A DNA stretch of 64,000 nt from Photobacterium aphoticum (GCF_001029435.1 NZ_LDOV01000018.1:1-64000), one strand, 5' to 3'; positions 16,507 to 25,054 are shown, counted from the first letter of the stretch. The notes: a model not told the origin generated them from the sequence alone. Program-made: numbers and translations.

Positions 16507-17910
16507 TTAGTTCATTTGTCGGTATAACGCATGCATTGCACGCACTAAGCCTTTCACATCGTCTTCATCATGGAAGAGATGGGTCGAAATTCTCAATGCG
16601 TACACATTTTCAGTGTCCTCTTTGTACAATCTGAAATCTGTGGTTCGAACGATATATCCATATTCTTCACGTAAACGATCACGGAACGTGGTCAGTCTCT
16701 CACCATCATATAAACCGAATGGATTAAACGTAGTGATCGCACTGGCCAGATCTTCCTTATCCGGCGAGAAGAAATACGCATCGGGCATGGCTGCCTTCAA
16801 GCGTGATTGGCACAGGTGTTTTAACCCTAACACACGATTCTCAATGCGCTTACGACCGATATCATCCCACATTTTGCAACTGTCTACCAATGCTTGCTTC
16901 GCTGGATAGTTATCGTTACCAATGTATTGCAATGGAAGCTGTGTGCCGGAATCGGCAGAAGTGGCTAGAGAGGAGTTGATGAACCACAGTGGCGTAGCAC
17001 GATCTGACCAGTATTCGGCTAAACGGGTGGCATTATCTCGCACATACAAAATACCTGTGGCCCCTGCGCCGCACTGCCATTTATGGCCAGATCCCGAGAA
17101 GAAATCACAATCCATGTCATGCAGATCAACCGCCATCATTCCCACTGTGTGCGCACCATCCACCAGCGTCGGTACAGCATAGGCTTTTGCCAGTTCACAC
17201 AGTTGCTTCGCGGGCAATGCAGTACCGGTTTTATAGGTAATATGAGAGAACACCATTAAGCGGACATTGCTGTGTGTGTTCAACGCGTCCCTGAAGGCCG
17301 CCACGTAATCCTCGGCCGTCACATCTTCGCTGCCGGTGTACACAGGCAACTGCACTTCAACTACTTCTACACCAAAGCGTTCTTTCACAACATGAAGCGG
17401 TGATGTGGCTGCAATGTGTTCATGGTGGGTCGTCAGGATGACATCCCCTTCACGCCAGTCCAAACCATTAATAATGGTACACAGACCATCGGTGGTATTA
17501 CGGCTTAGCACCAACTCATACGGTTCTGCGCCAAAACCGGCTGCCACATCGTTAATCATTTCCGTCATGTGTGGCCATTCACCAAATCGGCCACCCAAAT
17601 CCCACGGATCTTTGGCGATTCGCTGGTTATTTTTGTTGTACGTTTTCAGTACATGCTTGGGCATTGAACCAGTGGTACCCACATTCATGTATGTCGTTCT
17701 TTTGTCCAACACGAACTGCTGCTGCACATCACGCCAGAAGCGTTTATTGTGTCTGTCGTTGTGTGACGCTTGCCAGCTGTCTTCCCATTCATCTGCATGA
17801 GCAGACTGACTAAACACACTGCTCGTCAGCCCAACAGCGGCCACAGTGGCGGTGCCTTGTAAGAAACGACGGCGATTTGGATTTTTCAATGTTGAATCAT
17901 GGTGACTCAT
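16507..17910 (-). CDS. Tat-exported class V aminotransferase-fold PLP enzyme (PvdN-like)
   Basis: 467 residues from the ATG at 17910, which has AAGGAGAG in front; the longer frame to 17985 adds a non-conserved stretch. Seen: twin-arginine signal NRRRFLQG (~12-19) with a likely cleavage after AHA (~39); LVLSRNTTDGLCTIINGL; VDGAHTVGMMAVDLHDMDCDFF with the PLP-pyridine aspartate; SGSGHKWQCGAGATG with the probable Schiff-base lysine (~277). Family: class V enzymes include desulfurases, isopenicillin N epimerase-like proteins, and PvdN, a Tat-exported periplasmic enzyme of pyoverdine maturation. No siderophore genes are nearby. Inference: it acts on an amino-containing compound in the periplasm, linked to the two downstream genes. 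Confidence 0.87.
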   Translation of the reverse strand: MSHHDSTLKNPNRRRFLQGTATVAAVGLTSSVFSQSAHADEWEDSWQASHNDRHNKRFWRDVQQQFVLDKRTTYMNVGTTGSMPKHVLKTYNKNNQRIAKDPWDLGGRFGEWPHMTEMINDVAAGFGAEPYELVLSRNTTDGLCTIINGLDWREGDVILTTHHEHIAATSPLHVVKERFGVEVVEVQLPVYTGSEDVTAEDYVAAFRDALNTHSNVRLMVFSHITYKTGTALPAKQLCELAKAYAVPTLVDGAHTVGMMAVDLHDMDCDFFSGSGHKWQCGAGATGILYVRDNATRLAEYWSDRATPLWFINSSLATSADSGTQLPLQYIGNDNYPAKQALVDSCKMWDDIGRKRIENRVLGLKHLCQSRLKAAMPDAYFFSPDKEDLASAITTFNPFGLYDGERLTTFRDRLREEYGYIVRTTDFRLYKEDTENVYALRISTHLFHDEDDVKGLVRAMHALYRQMN

Positions 17911-18120
17911 TAACGACTCTCCTTGTGTCTTTAATAGTAAGAAAATACCCAATTTCACCGACAATAAAGCATAAAGTGTTACCAAATGTAAAAACGAATT
18001 ATTAAATTACCAGCAAAAATCATTCTTACAGCAAATATTATGACTATCATTTAATCAATCGCACATTATGCGATCAATAAACTGCTTATAATTTGTCAGG
18101 TAATATCGCCCCATAAAAAT

Positions 18121-18152
18121 AAAAAAAAGCCCATTGCATACACAATGGGCTT
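18121..18152 (-). terminator. Minus-strand terminator
   Basis: GCCCATTG / CAATGGGC stem followed by a long T run on the minus strand. It serves the small lipoprotein gene. Confidence 0.88.
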
Positions 18153-18174
18153 TTCAAGAGATTGACAGTCAGAA

Positions 18175-18438
18175 TTAATTATTCTTTACGCTACAATATG
18201 CATTAAAGGCTGTTTCAGTATTTTCAAATTTCTCTTTCTCAGCCAATTCCCAAGGACGCTCACACTGATTGGTTTTTTCACACCAGGTATATCCGGCTGA
18301 TCCTTTACAGCCGTGTGCATCTTCATCAGCCCCGACTTTGCCAGATGGCGCAGGTGCTTCGCCACATCCCATCAGTACCATAGAGCCCGCCAGCACTGCC
18401 ATTACCTGCCAACCTGCTTTTTTTCGCCCCTGTACCAT
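18175..18438 (-). CDS. Small cysteine-rich lipoprotein
   Basis: 87 residues. Seen: lipobox LMGC (Cys ~25), then a short linker and a compact domain with GCKGSAGYTWCEKTNQCERPWELAE (ends GCK and LAE) and a last cysteine near the C-terminus (YCSVKN). The pattern CxxSAGYxWCxxxxxCxRPWE recurs in small secreted bacterial proteins of unknown role. Function not assigned. Own terminator, monocistronic. Confidence 0.72.
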   Translation of the reverse strand: MVQGRKKAGWQVMAVLAGSMVLMGCGEAPAPSGKVGADEDAHGCKGSAGYTWCEKTNQCERPWELAEKEKFENTETAFNAYCSVKNN

Positions 18439-18645
18439 ATATTTACCTCTGCTTTGCTCAATTATCTTAATGGTAACACTATGATTAATTGTTTATTTTT
18501 TCATCGATTAATCATTGTTTTTTTACCCAATACGATCAATATTGGCTTAAAGTGTGATTTGTATAACAATTTAAGCCCTGATGTATTGCTGTTATACAAG
18601 CATCGCCATTAATATCTATTTCGTCCAGTACAGAAACTGAATGAA

Positions 18646-18719
18646 GCGGATATCGTATAATGGTATTACCTTAGCTTCCCAAGCTAATGACACGGGTTCG
18701 ATTCCCGTTATCCGCTCCA
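18646..18719 (+). tRNA. glyU: tRNA-Gly (anticodon CCC)
   Basis: 74 bases. Acceptor GCGGATA pairs with TATCCGC and is followed by TCCA with encoded CCA. The anticodon stem TTAGC/GCTAA holds loop TTCCCAA, so the anticodon is CCC. The T arm is ACGGG-TTCGATT-CCCGT. It is a single tRNA. No direct repeat of its 3' end is visible nearby, so there is no sign of an integrated element. Confidence 0.96.
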
Positions 18720-18837
18720 ACCTCTTCCCCAGAATCTACCCCTTCGCTTTTTATTTTCCTTTTGAAATAGATTTACACCCCAGCGTAATGACTCTATCGT
18801 TATTAGATAATTTTGGCTGCCAGGGACGGAAAATACG

Positions 18838-19503
18838 ATGCCGAATACTTTACCTATTCTCTATTCTTTACGTCGCTGCCCCTATTGTATCCGGGCGCGT
18901 ATTGCACTTCTATTTGCCCGGCAGCCCGTCATATTGCGGGAAGTAAAGCTGAAAAATAAACCGCCCGCAATGCTGGAAATATCCACAAAAGGCACGGTAC
19001 CGATCGTCGTCCTGCCATCGGGTGACATCATTGAAGAGAGTTTGGATATTATGCGTTGGGCATTAGCACAGAACGATCCTGACGATTTGTTGATAAGAGC
19101 GGGTCAATCTCAAACATCCGATGCACTTCACGACACACTCAGCCTGATTGCCGAATGTGATAACCGCTTCATTCCTGCTTTGGAAGCCTTCAAACATTCC
19201 GCCCGCTACCATACCGCCTCAGAAGAGGCTGACAGGATGGCCTGTTTACCGTTTATTGAATACCTTGAGTCTCGGTTAATTGCCTCGCCTTACTTAATGG
19301 GGGAACGACCGACCCTTGCTGACTTTGCACTATTGCCTTTTATTCGCCAATTTTCCCGTGTCGATAAACCCTGGTACCGCGACATGGCCTGGCATCATAT
19401 TCAACAATGGCTGACGAATTTATACGCCCATCCTGTCTATGGGGCAGCCATGCGCGTTTATCCGGTATGGCAAGAGGGTGACGAACCGTGCATGTTTCAA
19501 TAA
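18838..19503 (+). CDS. Glutathione S-transferase-like protein with CPYC motif
   Basis: 221 residues. Seen: thioredoxin-fold N-terminus YSLRRCPYCIRARIALLFA with a glutaredoxin-type CPYC pair, the cis-proline region KGTVPIVVLPSG, IIEESLDIMRWAL, and a helical C-terminal GST domain with GERPTLADFALLPFIRQF. It resembles Grx2-like or GST-omega-like proteins. Substrate unknown. The gene begins 118 bases after the tRNA and converges with maa. Confidence 0.85.
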   Translation: MPNTLPILYSLRRCPYCIRARIALLFARQPVILREVKLKNKPPAMLEISTKGTVPIVVLPSGDIIEESLDIMRWALAQNDPDDLLIRAGQSQTSDALHDTLSLIAECDNRFIPALEAFKHSARYHTASEEADRMACLPFIEYLESRLIASPYLMGERPTLADFALLPFIRQFSRVDKPWYRDMAWHHIQQWLTNLYAHPVYGAAMRVYPVWQEGDEPCMFQ

Positions 19504-19583
19504 CACCATTCATATGGCAACGTTCACCCTGATCATACGCCGAATACATCAGACCATGATGCTCTCCTCTCTATTCCCGACGA

Positions 19584-20201
19584 TCACATTTCACCGAACA
19601 TTTCGATAACCGGCCGCCACATCTCATCCAGTGCTTCATCGGAAGGTAACGGTGGCTGTTCGATGGTACGGATCACTTTACAGGGGTTCCCGACAGCCAA
19701 CACATCCGCCGGAATATCTTTCGTGACCACACTTCCTGCACCAATCACGGCACGATCGCCAATCGTCACCCCGTCAAGAATAACGGCCCCTGCCCCTATC
19801 CATACATTATCGCCAATGGCAATCGGATTCGCAGGCGCTACAGGCAATACCCTTTCAGCCAGTGTCAGTGGGTGACTTGCTGTCGAGATCACCACATTCG
19901 GACCAATCAACACCCGCTCACCGAACGTCACGGGTGCCATATCTAAAATTTTCACTCCGGCGTTAAGAAAGCCGCCCAATTTGAAGTGAATATTTTTCCC
20001 CATGTCACAATAAAACGGGGCAACGATATGTGCGCCATTATGGCTGCCTAGCAGATCATTGAGTAAAGCAGCTTGTGATTCATGGTCAGAAGGACGTAAT
20101 GCATTAAAGTCATATAACTTTTCTTTTACGGCCATTTGTTCTGCGAACAGTTCGGGTGTGATGGGGGTATGATAAGAAAAATCTGATAAATCTTGGCTCA
20201 T
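19584..20201 (-). CDS. maa: Sugar O-acetyltransferase, maltose/galactoside acetyltransferase family
   Basis: 205 residues. Seen: an N-terminal Mac domain (EQMAVKEKLYDFNALRPSD), then left-handed beta-helix hexapeptide repeats (VTFGERVLIGPNVVI, PIAIGDNVWIGAGAVILDGVTIGDRAVIGAGSVV; ends PIA and SVV) with STASHPL carrying the catalytic histidine, and GNPCKVIR at the end. It is slightly longer than E. coli Maa (183), with an extended tail. Uses acetyl-CoA; the natural sugar acceptor is uncertain. Confidence 0.88.
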   Translation of the reverse strand: MSQDLSDFSYHTPITPELFAEQMAVKEKLYDFNALRPSDHESQAALLNDLLGSHNGAHIVAPFYCDMGKNIHFKLGGFLNAGVKILDMAPVTFGERVLIGPNVVISTASHPLTLAERVLPVAPANPIAIGDNVWIGAGAVILDGVTIGDRAVIGAGSVVTKDIPADVLAVGNPCKVIRTIEQPPLPSDEALDEMWRPVIEMFGEM

Positions 20202-20340
20202 GGATGATGACTCTCACAAGAAATTTGTATTAGCCTATGATAATCAATGAGATAAGCATATATTATTGATGAAAAAACGTGCACCCAGCCCCATTAAATG
20301 AGGCAGACATACCATGAATGCACAGAGAGAATGAGTGAGC

Positions 20341-20718
20341 TTATATCGCTGCACTCAATACAAAGCCCAGCGTCGCACCAATCACAATAAAGCCGAGTTG
20401 AACGATGACATTGGTCACCGCCAAGGTAAAACCAACGATGGTATTCACACTGAAAACAACGGTAAAAATGGCACTGCTTATTGCGATAGCCACAAAGGAG
20501 GCCATGACCATATCCCCGATAAAATATGCCGCTGCCACAGATAAACCCAGTGACACTGTCACGGCAAAGAGGCTTTTGATCAATCCGGGAATGTCCACAT
20601 TTAATAAGCGGGCGGCAACTTTAATGGATATCACAGAGAACACCAGTACCCCTGCAATCAATCCCGCCAATGTCATATCAATATTTTGTAGCATCAAAAC
20701 CAAACCACGATTCGTCAT
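20341..20718 (-). CDS. Small membrane protein of unknown function
   Basis: 125 residues with four hydrophobic segments (about 15-32, 42-68, 71-90, 93-123) and very few charged residues. Not recognised. Start uncertain: ATGs at 20718 and 20694 (MLQNIDMTLAG) both lack a clear ribosome binding site. It lies alone on the minus strand between maa and a lipoprotein gene. Confidence 0.6.
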   Translation of the reverse strand: MTNRGLVLMLQNIDMTLAGLIAGVLVFSVISIKVAARLLNVDIPGLIKSLFAVTVSLGLSVAAAYFIGDMVMASFVAIAISSAIFTVVFSVNTIVGFTLAVTNVIVQLGFIVIGATLGFVLSAAI

Positions 20719-20928
20719 ATAAATAACTGTGATTTTGATAATAAAGCATAATAATCACATGCCTAATAGGCGGTTTTTGTCCCATTTCTATTCTGCGAGT
20801 GACATAAATATTGAAATGAAAAGCCTGTAATTGACGAAGTTAATAGTTGAGGCGTTGAACATCAGTTCGTCATTTTTTTGACAAAAATCAGTCTGTTACT
20901 CTACCAGTCTCACTGAATCCCTTCACCA

Positions 20929-21279
20929 TCATGAACGCTTTTCTCGTGTTAAATACCCTTGTTTGCGCATGCACGTCGCCCCTTCACGCAATAATTCTTT
21001 GGCTTGTTTAATCAGCGCGTTCACTTCCATTTCATTAGCATCGGCATCTTCCTGATGCTTTTCCAAAGCCTGTCCGACTAAGTGACGAGATTGCTCGCGT
21101 TTCTCATCATATTGACAAGTATGCTTAACCATTTTTATCGTACGCTCACTGGCTACCATGCCCGATGGCGCGATCCATTCAAACTCTCTCGGTTTTTCTT
21201 CTTCTGTGCTTGCACAGGCGGACAACACACCTGCAATAAGCAGCGAGAGAACAGTGTTTCTGTATAATGTTGAGTTCAT
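20929..21279 (-). CDS. Putative lipoprotein
   Basis: 116 residues. Seen: signal peptide with lipobox LSAC (Cys ~22), then STEEEKPREFEWIAPSG and a long charged helix with two cysteines (HTCQYDEKREQS and GATCMRKQGY). Function unknown. It follows the beta/gamma-crystallin gene by 33 bases on the same strand, so the two are probably cotranscribed and both act in the cell envelope. Confidence 0.72.
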   Translation of the reverse strand: MNSTLYRNTVLSLLIAGVLSACASTEEEKPREFEWIAPSGMVASERTIKMVKHTCQYDEKREQSRHLVGQALEKHQEDADANEMEVNALIKQAKELLREGATCMRKQGYLTREKRS

Positions 21280-21312
21280 AATCAGTCGTAAAATAGGTTT
21301 AATAATCCGTCA

Positions 21313-21873
21313 TTAATAAGACGTCAGTACGCGGATAGAGCTTACGGTATTATCAAAATCCGTTGCATTCCCTTTTCCTCCCTTTCGGGTATAGAACGCC
21401 CCCGTATAATGTTTACCTTCATAAAAACGCACAATCCAACCTGGCGGTACAGAATAGGATGACAACGCATCATTGAACTGAAAGTCACTCAAATCCGGCT
21501 CATCATGGGTAATAGCGACCGCTTTACCCCGCAGATTAAGTTGACTATAAATCATCAGTTGCTTGGGTGTCGTCGGTTCTAACTCCTCTTCACCAAACAA
21601 AGAAGTGGTGATACATACAGCCTCTTTCTCTTTGCAAAACAGACTGTCTTCACCTTGCGCTTGTTCACATCGCTGCTTTACTTTGTACCGAGCAAAGGAT
21701 TCCGTTACACCCACATCGGCATAGACATCCATAAACGGCTTTAACGTACAAACATAGACTTTTCCCTTTAGGCCTGAGTAGTGTTTCACCTCTGCATTTG
21801 CTGATAGTGGAACAAAAAACACACCCAATCCCATCACCGCCGTGACAAGACAACGCATCATTTTATTTCTCAT
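21313..21873 (-). CDS. Secreted beta/gamma-crystallin-like protein
   Basis: 186 residues. Seen: a signal peptide ending SANA (~28); an N-terminal part with paired cysteines (VYVCTL, QRCEQ, LFCKEK, AVCITT); then a C-terminal beta/gamma-crystallin fold with two Greek-key motifs. Each key holds a calcium-binding signature of the N/D-N/D-x-x-S-S type: NDALSS (in FNDALSSYSVPPGW) and DNTVSS (in FDNTVSSIRVL). Family: microbial crystallin domains bind Ca2+ and some are peptidase inhibitors. Inference: an exported, calcium-stabilised protein cotranscribed with the lipoprotein gene downstream. Confidence 0.82.
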   Translation of the reverse strand: MRNKMMRCLVTAVMGLGVFFVPLSANAEVKHYSGLKGKVYVCTLKPFMDVYADVGVTESFARYKVKQRCEQAQGEDSLFCKEKEAVCITTSLFGEEELEPTTPKQLMIYSQLNLRGKAVAITHDEPDLSDFQFNDALSSYSVPPGWIVRFYEGKHYTGAFYTRKGGKGNATDFDNTVSSIRVLTSY

Positions 21874-22161
21874 GGGTTCCTCTGCCTATTGGCCTGTAAA
21901 GCACTTGTGTCGTTGAAAACATAGTAAGCCGCAACACGCATTATGCACATACGTGCATTCAGATGCATGATAAAACTGAGACTGAAACTACATTCTTTGG
22001 CCCGCTTTCTTTTTATGCCTGACCCCGCTTTTACCCTGCACATTTTCGTAAGCCTGATCAATAGATTATTGCCCTCATATAATGGGGGGATTTGCTCTGA
22101 TGACTATTGAGCATACCTGCCAGATTGACTACAATGGCGCACTATTTATTTTATAGAAGCA

Positions 22162-22416
22162 ATGAAGATGACTGATACTACATCGCAGCCAGCTCTACCG
22201 GATCGCCTATCTGGTAACCCACGTAGCCCACACCACGTAGCGGCATGTTTCGAGTTCAACATTGGCATCCGTCTGAACGGCAAAGAGCGTTTCGATGTTG
22301 AAGAATACTGCATCAGTGAAGGTTGGGTGAAAATCCCTTCTCCTAAAGCCCTTGACCGTCGTGGCCAGCCTCTGCTGATCACACTAAAAGGCACTGTAGA
22401 AGCATTCTACAAGTAA
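22162..22416 (+). CDS. DUF3297 family protein
   Basis: 84 residues. Seen: PDRLSGNPRSPHHVAACFEFNIGIRLNGKER, then VEEYCISEGWVKIPSPKALDRRGQPLLITLKGTVEAFYK (cited from VEE to FYK), the whole-length pattern of DUF3297. No biochemical role is known. The start is either ATG 22162 or 22168. Followed by a strong terminator. Confidence 0.87.
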   Translation: MKMTDTTSQPALPDRLSGNPRSPHHVAACFEFNIGIRLNGKERFDVEEYCISEGWVKIPSPKALDRRGQPLLITLKGTVEAFYK

Positions 22417-22444
22417 GTGATTGCCTTGCATCACACTCATCTAT

Positions 22445-22476
22445 GAAAAAGGGTCTACATTTGTAGACCCTTTTTG
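22445..22476 (+). terminator. Terminator after the DUF3297 gene
   Basis: AAAAAGGGTCTAC / GTAGACCCTTTTT, loop ATTT. Confidence 0.92.
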
Positions 22477-22583
22477 CATTTTATCTCCGTCCGCTTTCTT
22501 CGCCCTATCAACCAGATCGCTCATTTCACTTTTACACCAGTTTTTCATCTCTATCCTTCTTATCGAACAAAACTGATCTTTAC

Positions 22584-22643
22584 CTGTACAGACACCTGTA
22601 TAAAGCACTGTATACAGTACTGGTTATACAGGGGTTTTATACT
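22584..22643. repeat. Cluster of nested CTGTATA/TATACAG palindromes
   Basis: A 12-base palindrome ACTGTATACAGT (22607-22618) lies almost concentrically inside a 9-base inverted repeat CCTGTATAA (22595-22603) / TTATACAGG (22624-22632). Further CCTGTACAG and ACTGTATAT copies flank it. None has the 8-base spacing of a LexA box. Confidence 0.7.
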
Positions 22644-22711
22644 GTATATCCTTCTCTGATCTTGATGGCGATCGCATAATACTCAAAATAGAAAAATATT
22701 AGATCATTTTG

Positions 22712-22807
22712 ATGACTATGTTTTTATCCATAAAAATCAATACTTTAATATTGATTGCGGCATTTTCATCGGTTGTCGCGTCGGTTTATTATCAATTGTG
22801 TCGTTAA
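22712..22807 (+). CDS. Candidate 31-residue membrane miniprotein
   Basis: ATG to TAA gives 31 residues: a short polar start (MTMFLSIKIN), one hydrophobic run LILIAAFSSVVASVYY and a basic end (QLCR). It fits a single-pass small membrane protein, but the ribosome binding site is weak and no homologue is recalled. It lies between the palindrome cluster and the LexA box of sulA. Confidence 0.35.
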   Translation: MTMFLSIKINTLILIAAFSSVVASVYYQLCR

Positions 22808-22838
22808 AAATGCTTGCAATGAGGTCCAATAAAAACTA

Positions 22839-22854
22839 CTGTACGCACATACAG
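22839..22854. promoter_or_regulatory. LexA (SOS) box of sulA
   Basis: CTGT-ACGCACAT-ACAG, exact arms and spacing, extended by TA on both sides. It lies about 36 bases before the sulA start. Confidence 0.92.
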
Positions 22855-22890
22855 TATGTATAAATAAACACTATCTTGGAGTGATGGACT

Positions 22891-23364
22891 ATGACGGCTT
22901 TCTACAACAACCTTGAGTCAATTTCAGTATCACAGGCATACAAGGCAAGCATGGCTTTCTCGCAAGAGCATGCCATCACTCCACAAGCGGTTAACTGCCC
23001 GATTGAAGTGTGTTTTAACACTGAAATGCAAACGCAACTGGCTTACTTCCTGCGTATTCTGAAGCAAGCCAGCCAACAAAACCGTTGGATCATGTTCATT
23101 GGCCAAGACGCATTAATCGATAAACGTCTGCTTAAAAACGCAGGCGTCGATATCAATAAAGTACTGGTTCTGACGCATAAGAAAGGCTTGTCTGATCAAG
23201 CTCTCATGGAAAAAGCGCTGGCCAGTGACAATTGCAGTGCCGTGATCGCACTTGGCCACATCGGTGACTTTTCATCACATGCCATCCGCGCGGCAGCGGA
23301 ACGCAGTAACAGCTATGCATTTGTGTTAAATCCAAACAGTAAAGGCCATGTGAACTTTCACTGA
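22891..23364 (+). CDS. sulA: SOS cell-division inhibitor SulA
   Basis: 157 residues. SulA binds FtsZ and blocks septation during DNA damage. Seen: [31 protein letters not shown] matching the E. coli core (cited from NTE to GQD), [30 protein letters not shown] and [14 protein letters not shown]. Sequence divergence from enteric SulA is large, but order and length agree. A perfect LexA box precedes it. TGGAG lies upstream of the ATG. Confidence 0.9.
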
Positions 23365-23538
23365 ACAACGCCTCGCTGATACCAAACTCAGCCTCACTCC
23401 CCCCTTCGTCATGCTATCTTTGAACATGTTGATAGCATGACGACTTTTCTGCCTGCCCTGTTTCGTTTCCCTGACGCCCCCGTTCTGTAATTTGGTATAC
23501 CTTTAATAGATCCCTCACGGCATGTATAGGATCTTGTT

Positions 23539-24945
23539 ATGGAAAAAAAGCTCGGGCTGGGTACATTAACGGCATTGGTGATCGGTTCGATGATTGGTGC
23601 TGGGGTATTCAGTCTGCCGCAAAATATGGCCGCCGTTGCCAGTCCACTTGCCGTGATGATCGGCTGGATCATCACAGGGATCGGCATGATCTTTCTTGCG
23701 CTCTCCTTTCAATACCTTGCGCAACTTAAACCAGAGATTGAAAGTGGTGTGTTTGGTTATGCGCAAGCCGGTTTTGGGCATGTTGTCGGCTTTTTTTCGG
23801 CCTGGGGATATTGGTTCAGCGCCATGCTCGCCAATGTTTCTTATTTGGTGATCGTCTTTGGCACCTTAGGTTTGCTGTTTGATCAACCCGATCTGTCCCT
23901 CTTTGGTGCCGGTAATACCTTCCTATCACTGATAGGCTCTTCGATACTGCTGTGGTCAGTGCATGCACTGGTACTGCGCGGCATACAAACAGCGGCAACA
24001 GTGAATCTCATTACGACCTGCGCCAAGCTGATCCCATTAGGCGTATTCATTGTTTTCGCATGTATTGCCTTTCGCTGGCACACATTCACGTTTGATTTCA
24101 GCGGATTACATAAAGGTAATGCCAGTAATCTGTTAGCGCAGATCAAAAGCACAATGTTGATCACCGTCTGGGTGTTTATTGGAATTGAAGGAGCGGTCAT
24201 TGTCTCTAAACGCGCTAAACACCGTCGGGATATTGGGCGAGCCACGATACTGGGACTTATCACGGCACTGTTTATTTATGTCAGTGTTACATTACTGTCT
24301 ATGGGCGTGGTTAAGCATGATGAATTGGCGCAATTCGCCAATCCGTCTATGGCGCAAGTGTTAACGACCATTTTAGGTCCGGCAGGAACCATCATTATTG
24401 GGATCGGCTTGTTGATCTCTGTCTGCGGGGCATTTCTTAGCTGGACAGTACTCACCGCAGAGGTGCCTTTTATCGGCGCACAAGACCGCATGTTCCCTCA
24501 ACATTTCACCCGACAAAATCACGCAGGAACACCGGTTAATTCCTTATTGCTCACCAATGGATGCATACAAGTGTGTTTGGTCATCGTGTATCTGGCGGGC
24601 AGCACTTACGATACCTTGCTGGTTATTGCTTCCGAGATGATCCTGGTGCCCTACTTACTCGTCGGTGCATACACGTTGAAATTGGCTTATGAGCGAGCAG
24701 ATCGCGGCGGATTAATGGCCGTCGGATTAGGGGCGACCAGCTATGGCCTATGGTTATTGTATGCGTCAGGCCTGTATTACTTGCTCCTTTCTGCCATCTT
24801 GTATGTCCCGGGCTTGTTCTTTTACTTACAGGCGAAAAAAGAACAAGGCGAAGCCCCCTTTAACCATAGAGAGAGAATGGGCGTTGCGTTACTTATCATC
24901 ACTGCCACCCTCGCCGGCACACTCCTCTGGCAAGGCGTTGTATAA
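23539..24945 (+). CDS. APC-family basic amino acid/polyamine antiporter (ArcD/YdgI type)
   Basis: 468-residue inner-membrane transporter with about 12-13 hydrophobic segments. Seen: LGTLTALVIGSMIGAGVFSLPQNMA, the first unwound helix with GSMIGAGVF, and VWVFIGIEGAVIVSKRAK, both typical of the arginine:ornithine antiporter branch. Substrate inferred from family only; no arginine deiminase genes adjoin it. It is expressed alone, ending in a bidirectional terminator. Confidence 0.88.
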   Translation: MEKKLGLGTLTALVIGSMIGAGVFSLPQNMAAVASPLAVMIGWIITGIGMIFLALSFQYLAQLKPEIESGVFGYAQAGFGHVVGFFSAWGYWFSAMLANVSYLVIVFGTLGLLFDQPDLSLFGAGNTFLSLIGSSILLWSVHALVLRGIQTAATVNLITTCAKLIPLGVFIVFACIAFRWHTFTFDFSGLHKGNASNLLAQIKSTMLITVWVFIGIEGAVIVSKRAKHRRDIGRATILGLITALFIYVSVTLLSMGVVKHDELAQFANPSMAQVLTTILGPAGTIIIGIGLLISVCGAFLSWTVLTAEVPFIGAQDRMFPQHFTRQNHAGTPVNSLLLTNGCIQVCLVIVYLAGSTYDTLLVIASEMILVPYLLVGAYTLKLAYERADRGGLMAVGLGATSYGLWLLYASGLYYLLLSAILYVPGLFFYLQAKKEQGEAPFNHRERMGVALLIITATLAGTLLWQGVV

Positions 24946-24981
24946 ACCGGCTGTTTACTCCCGTCACACCTGTGATTGCAT

Positions 24982-25012
24982 ACAAAAAAGCCAGCATCCG
25001 CTGGCTTTTTAA
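24982..25012. terminator. Bidirectional terminator
   Basis: AAAAAAGCCAGC / GCTGGCTTTTT, loop ATCC. Serves the antiporter and the convergent minus-strand gene. Confidence 0.9.
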
Positions 25013-25054
25013 CTGTCATCCCCTACGAGAAGGGGAAAAGAACGCTTATTCCAC

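Noticed and set aside
18481..18522. ATGATTAAT / ATTAATCAT inverted repeat followed by a T run
   Set aside because: It looks like a plus-strand terminator, but no plus-strand gene precedes it and the stem is only A and T; probably promoter DNA of the minus-strand lipoprotein.
18646..18719. tRNA-Gly as integration site of a genomic island
   Set aside because: No integrase gene and no repeat of the tRNA 3' end are visible nearby.
18641..18946. 101-residue frame over tRNA-Gly
   Set aside because: The tRNA structure is complete and explains the sequence.
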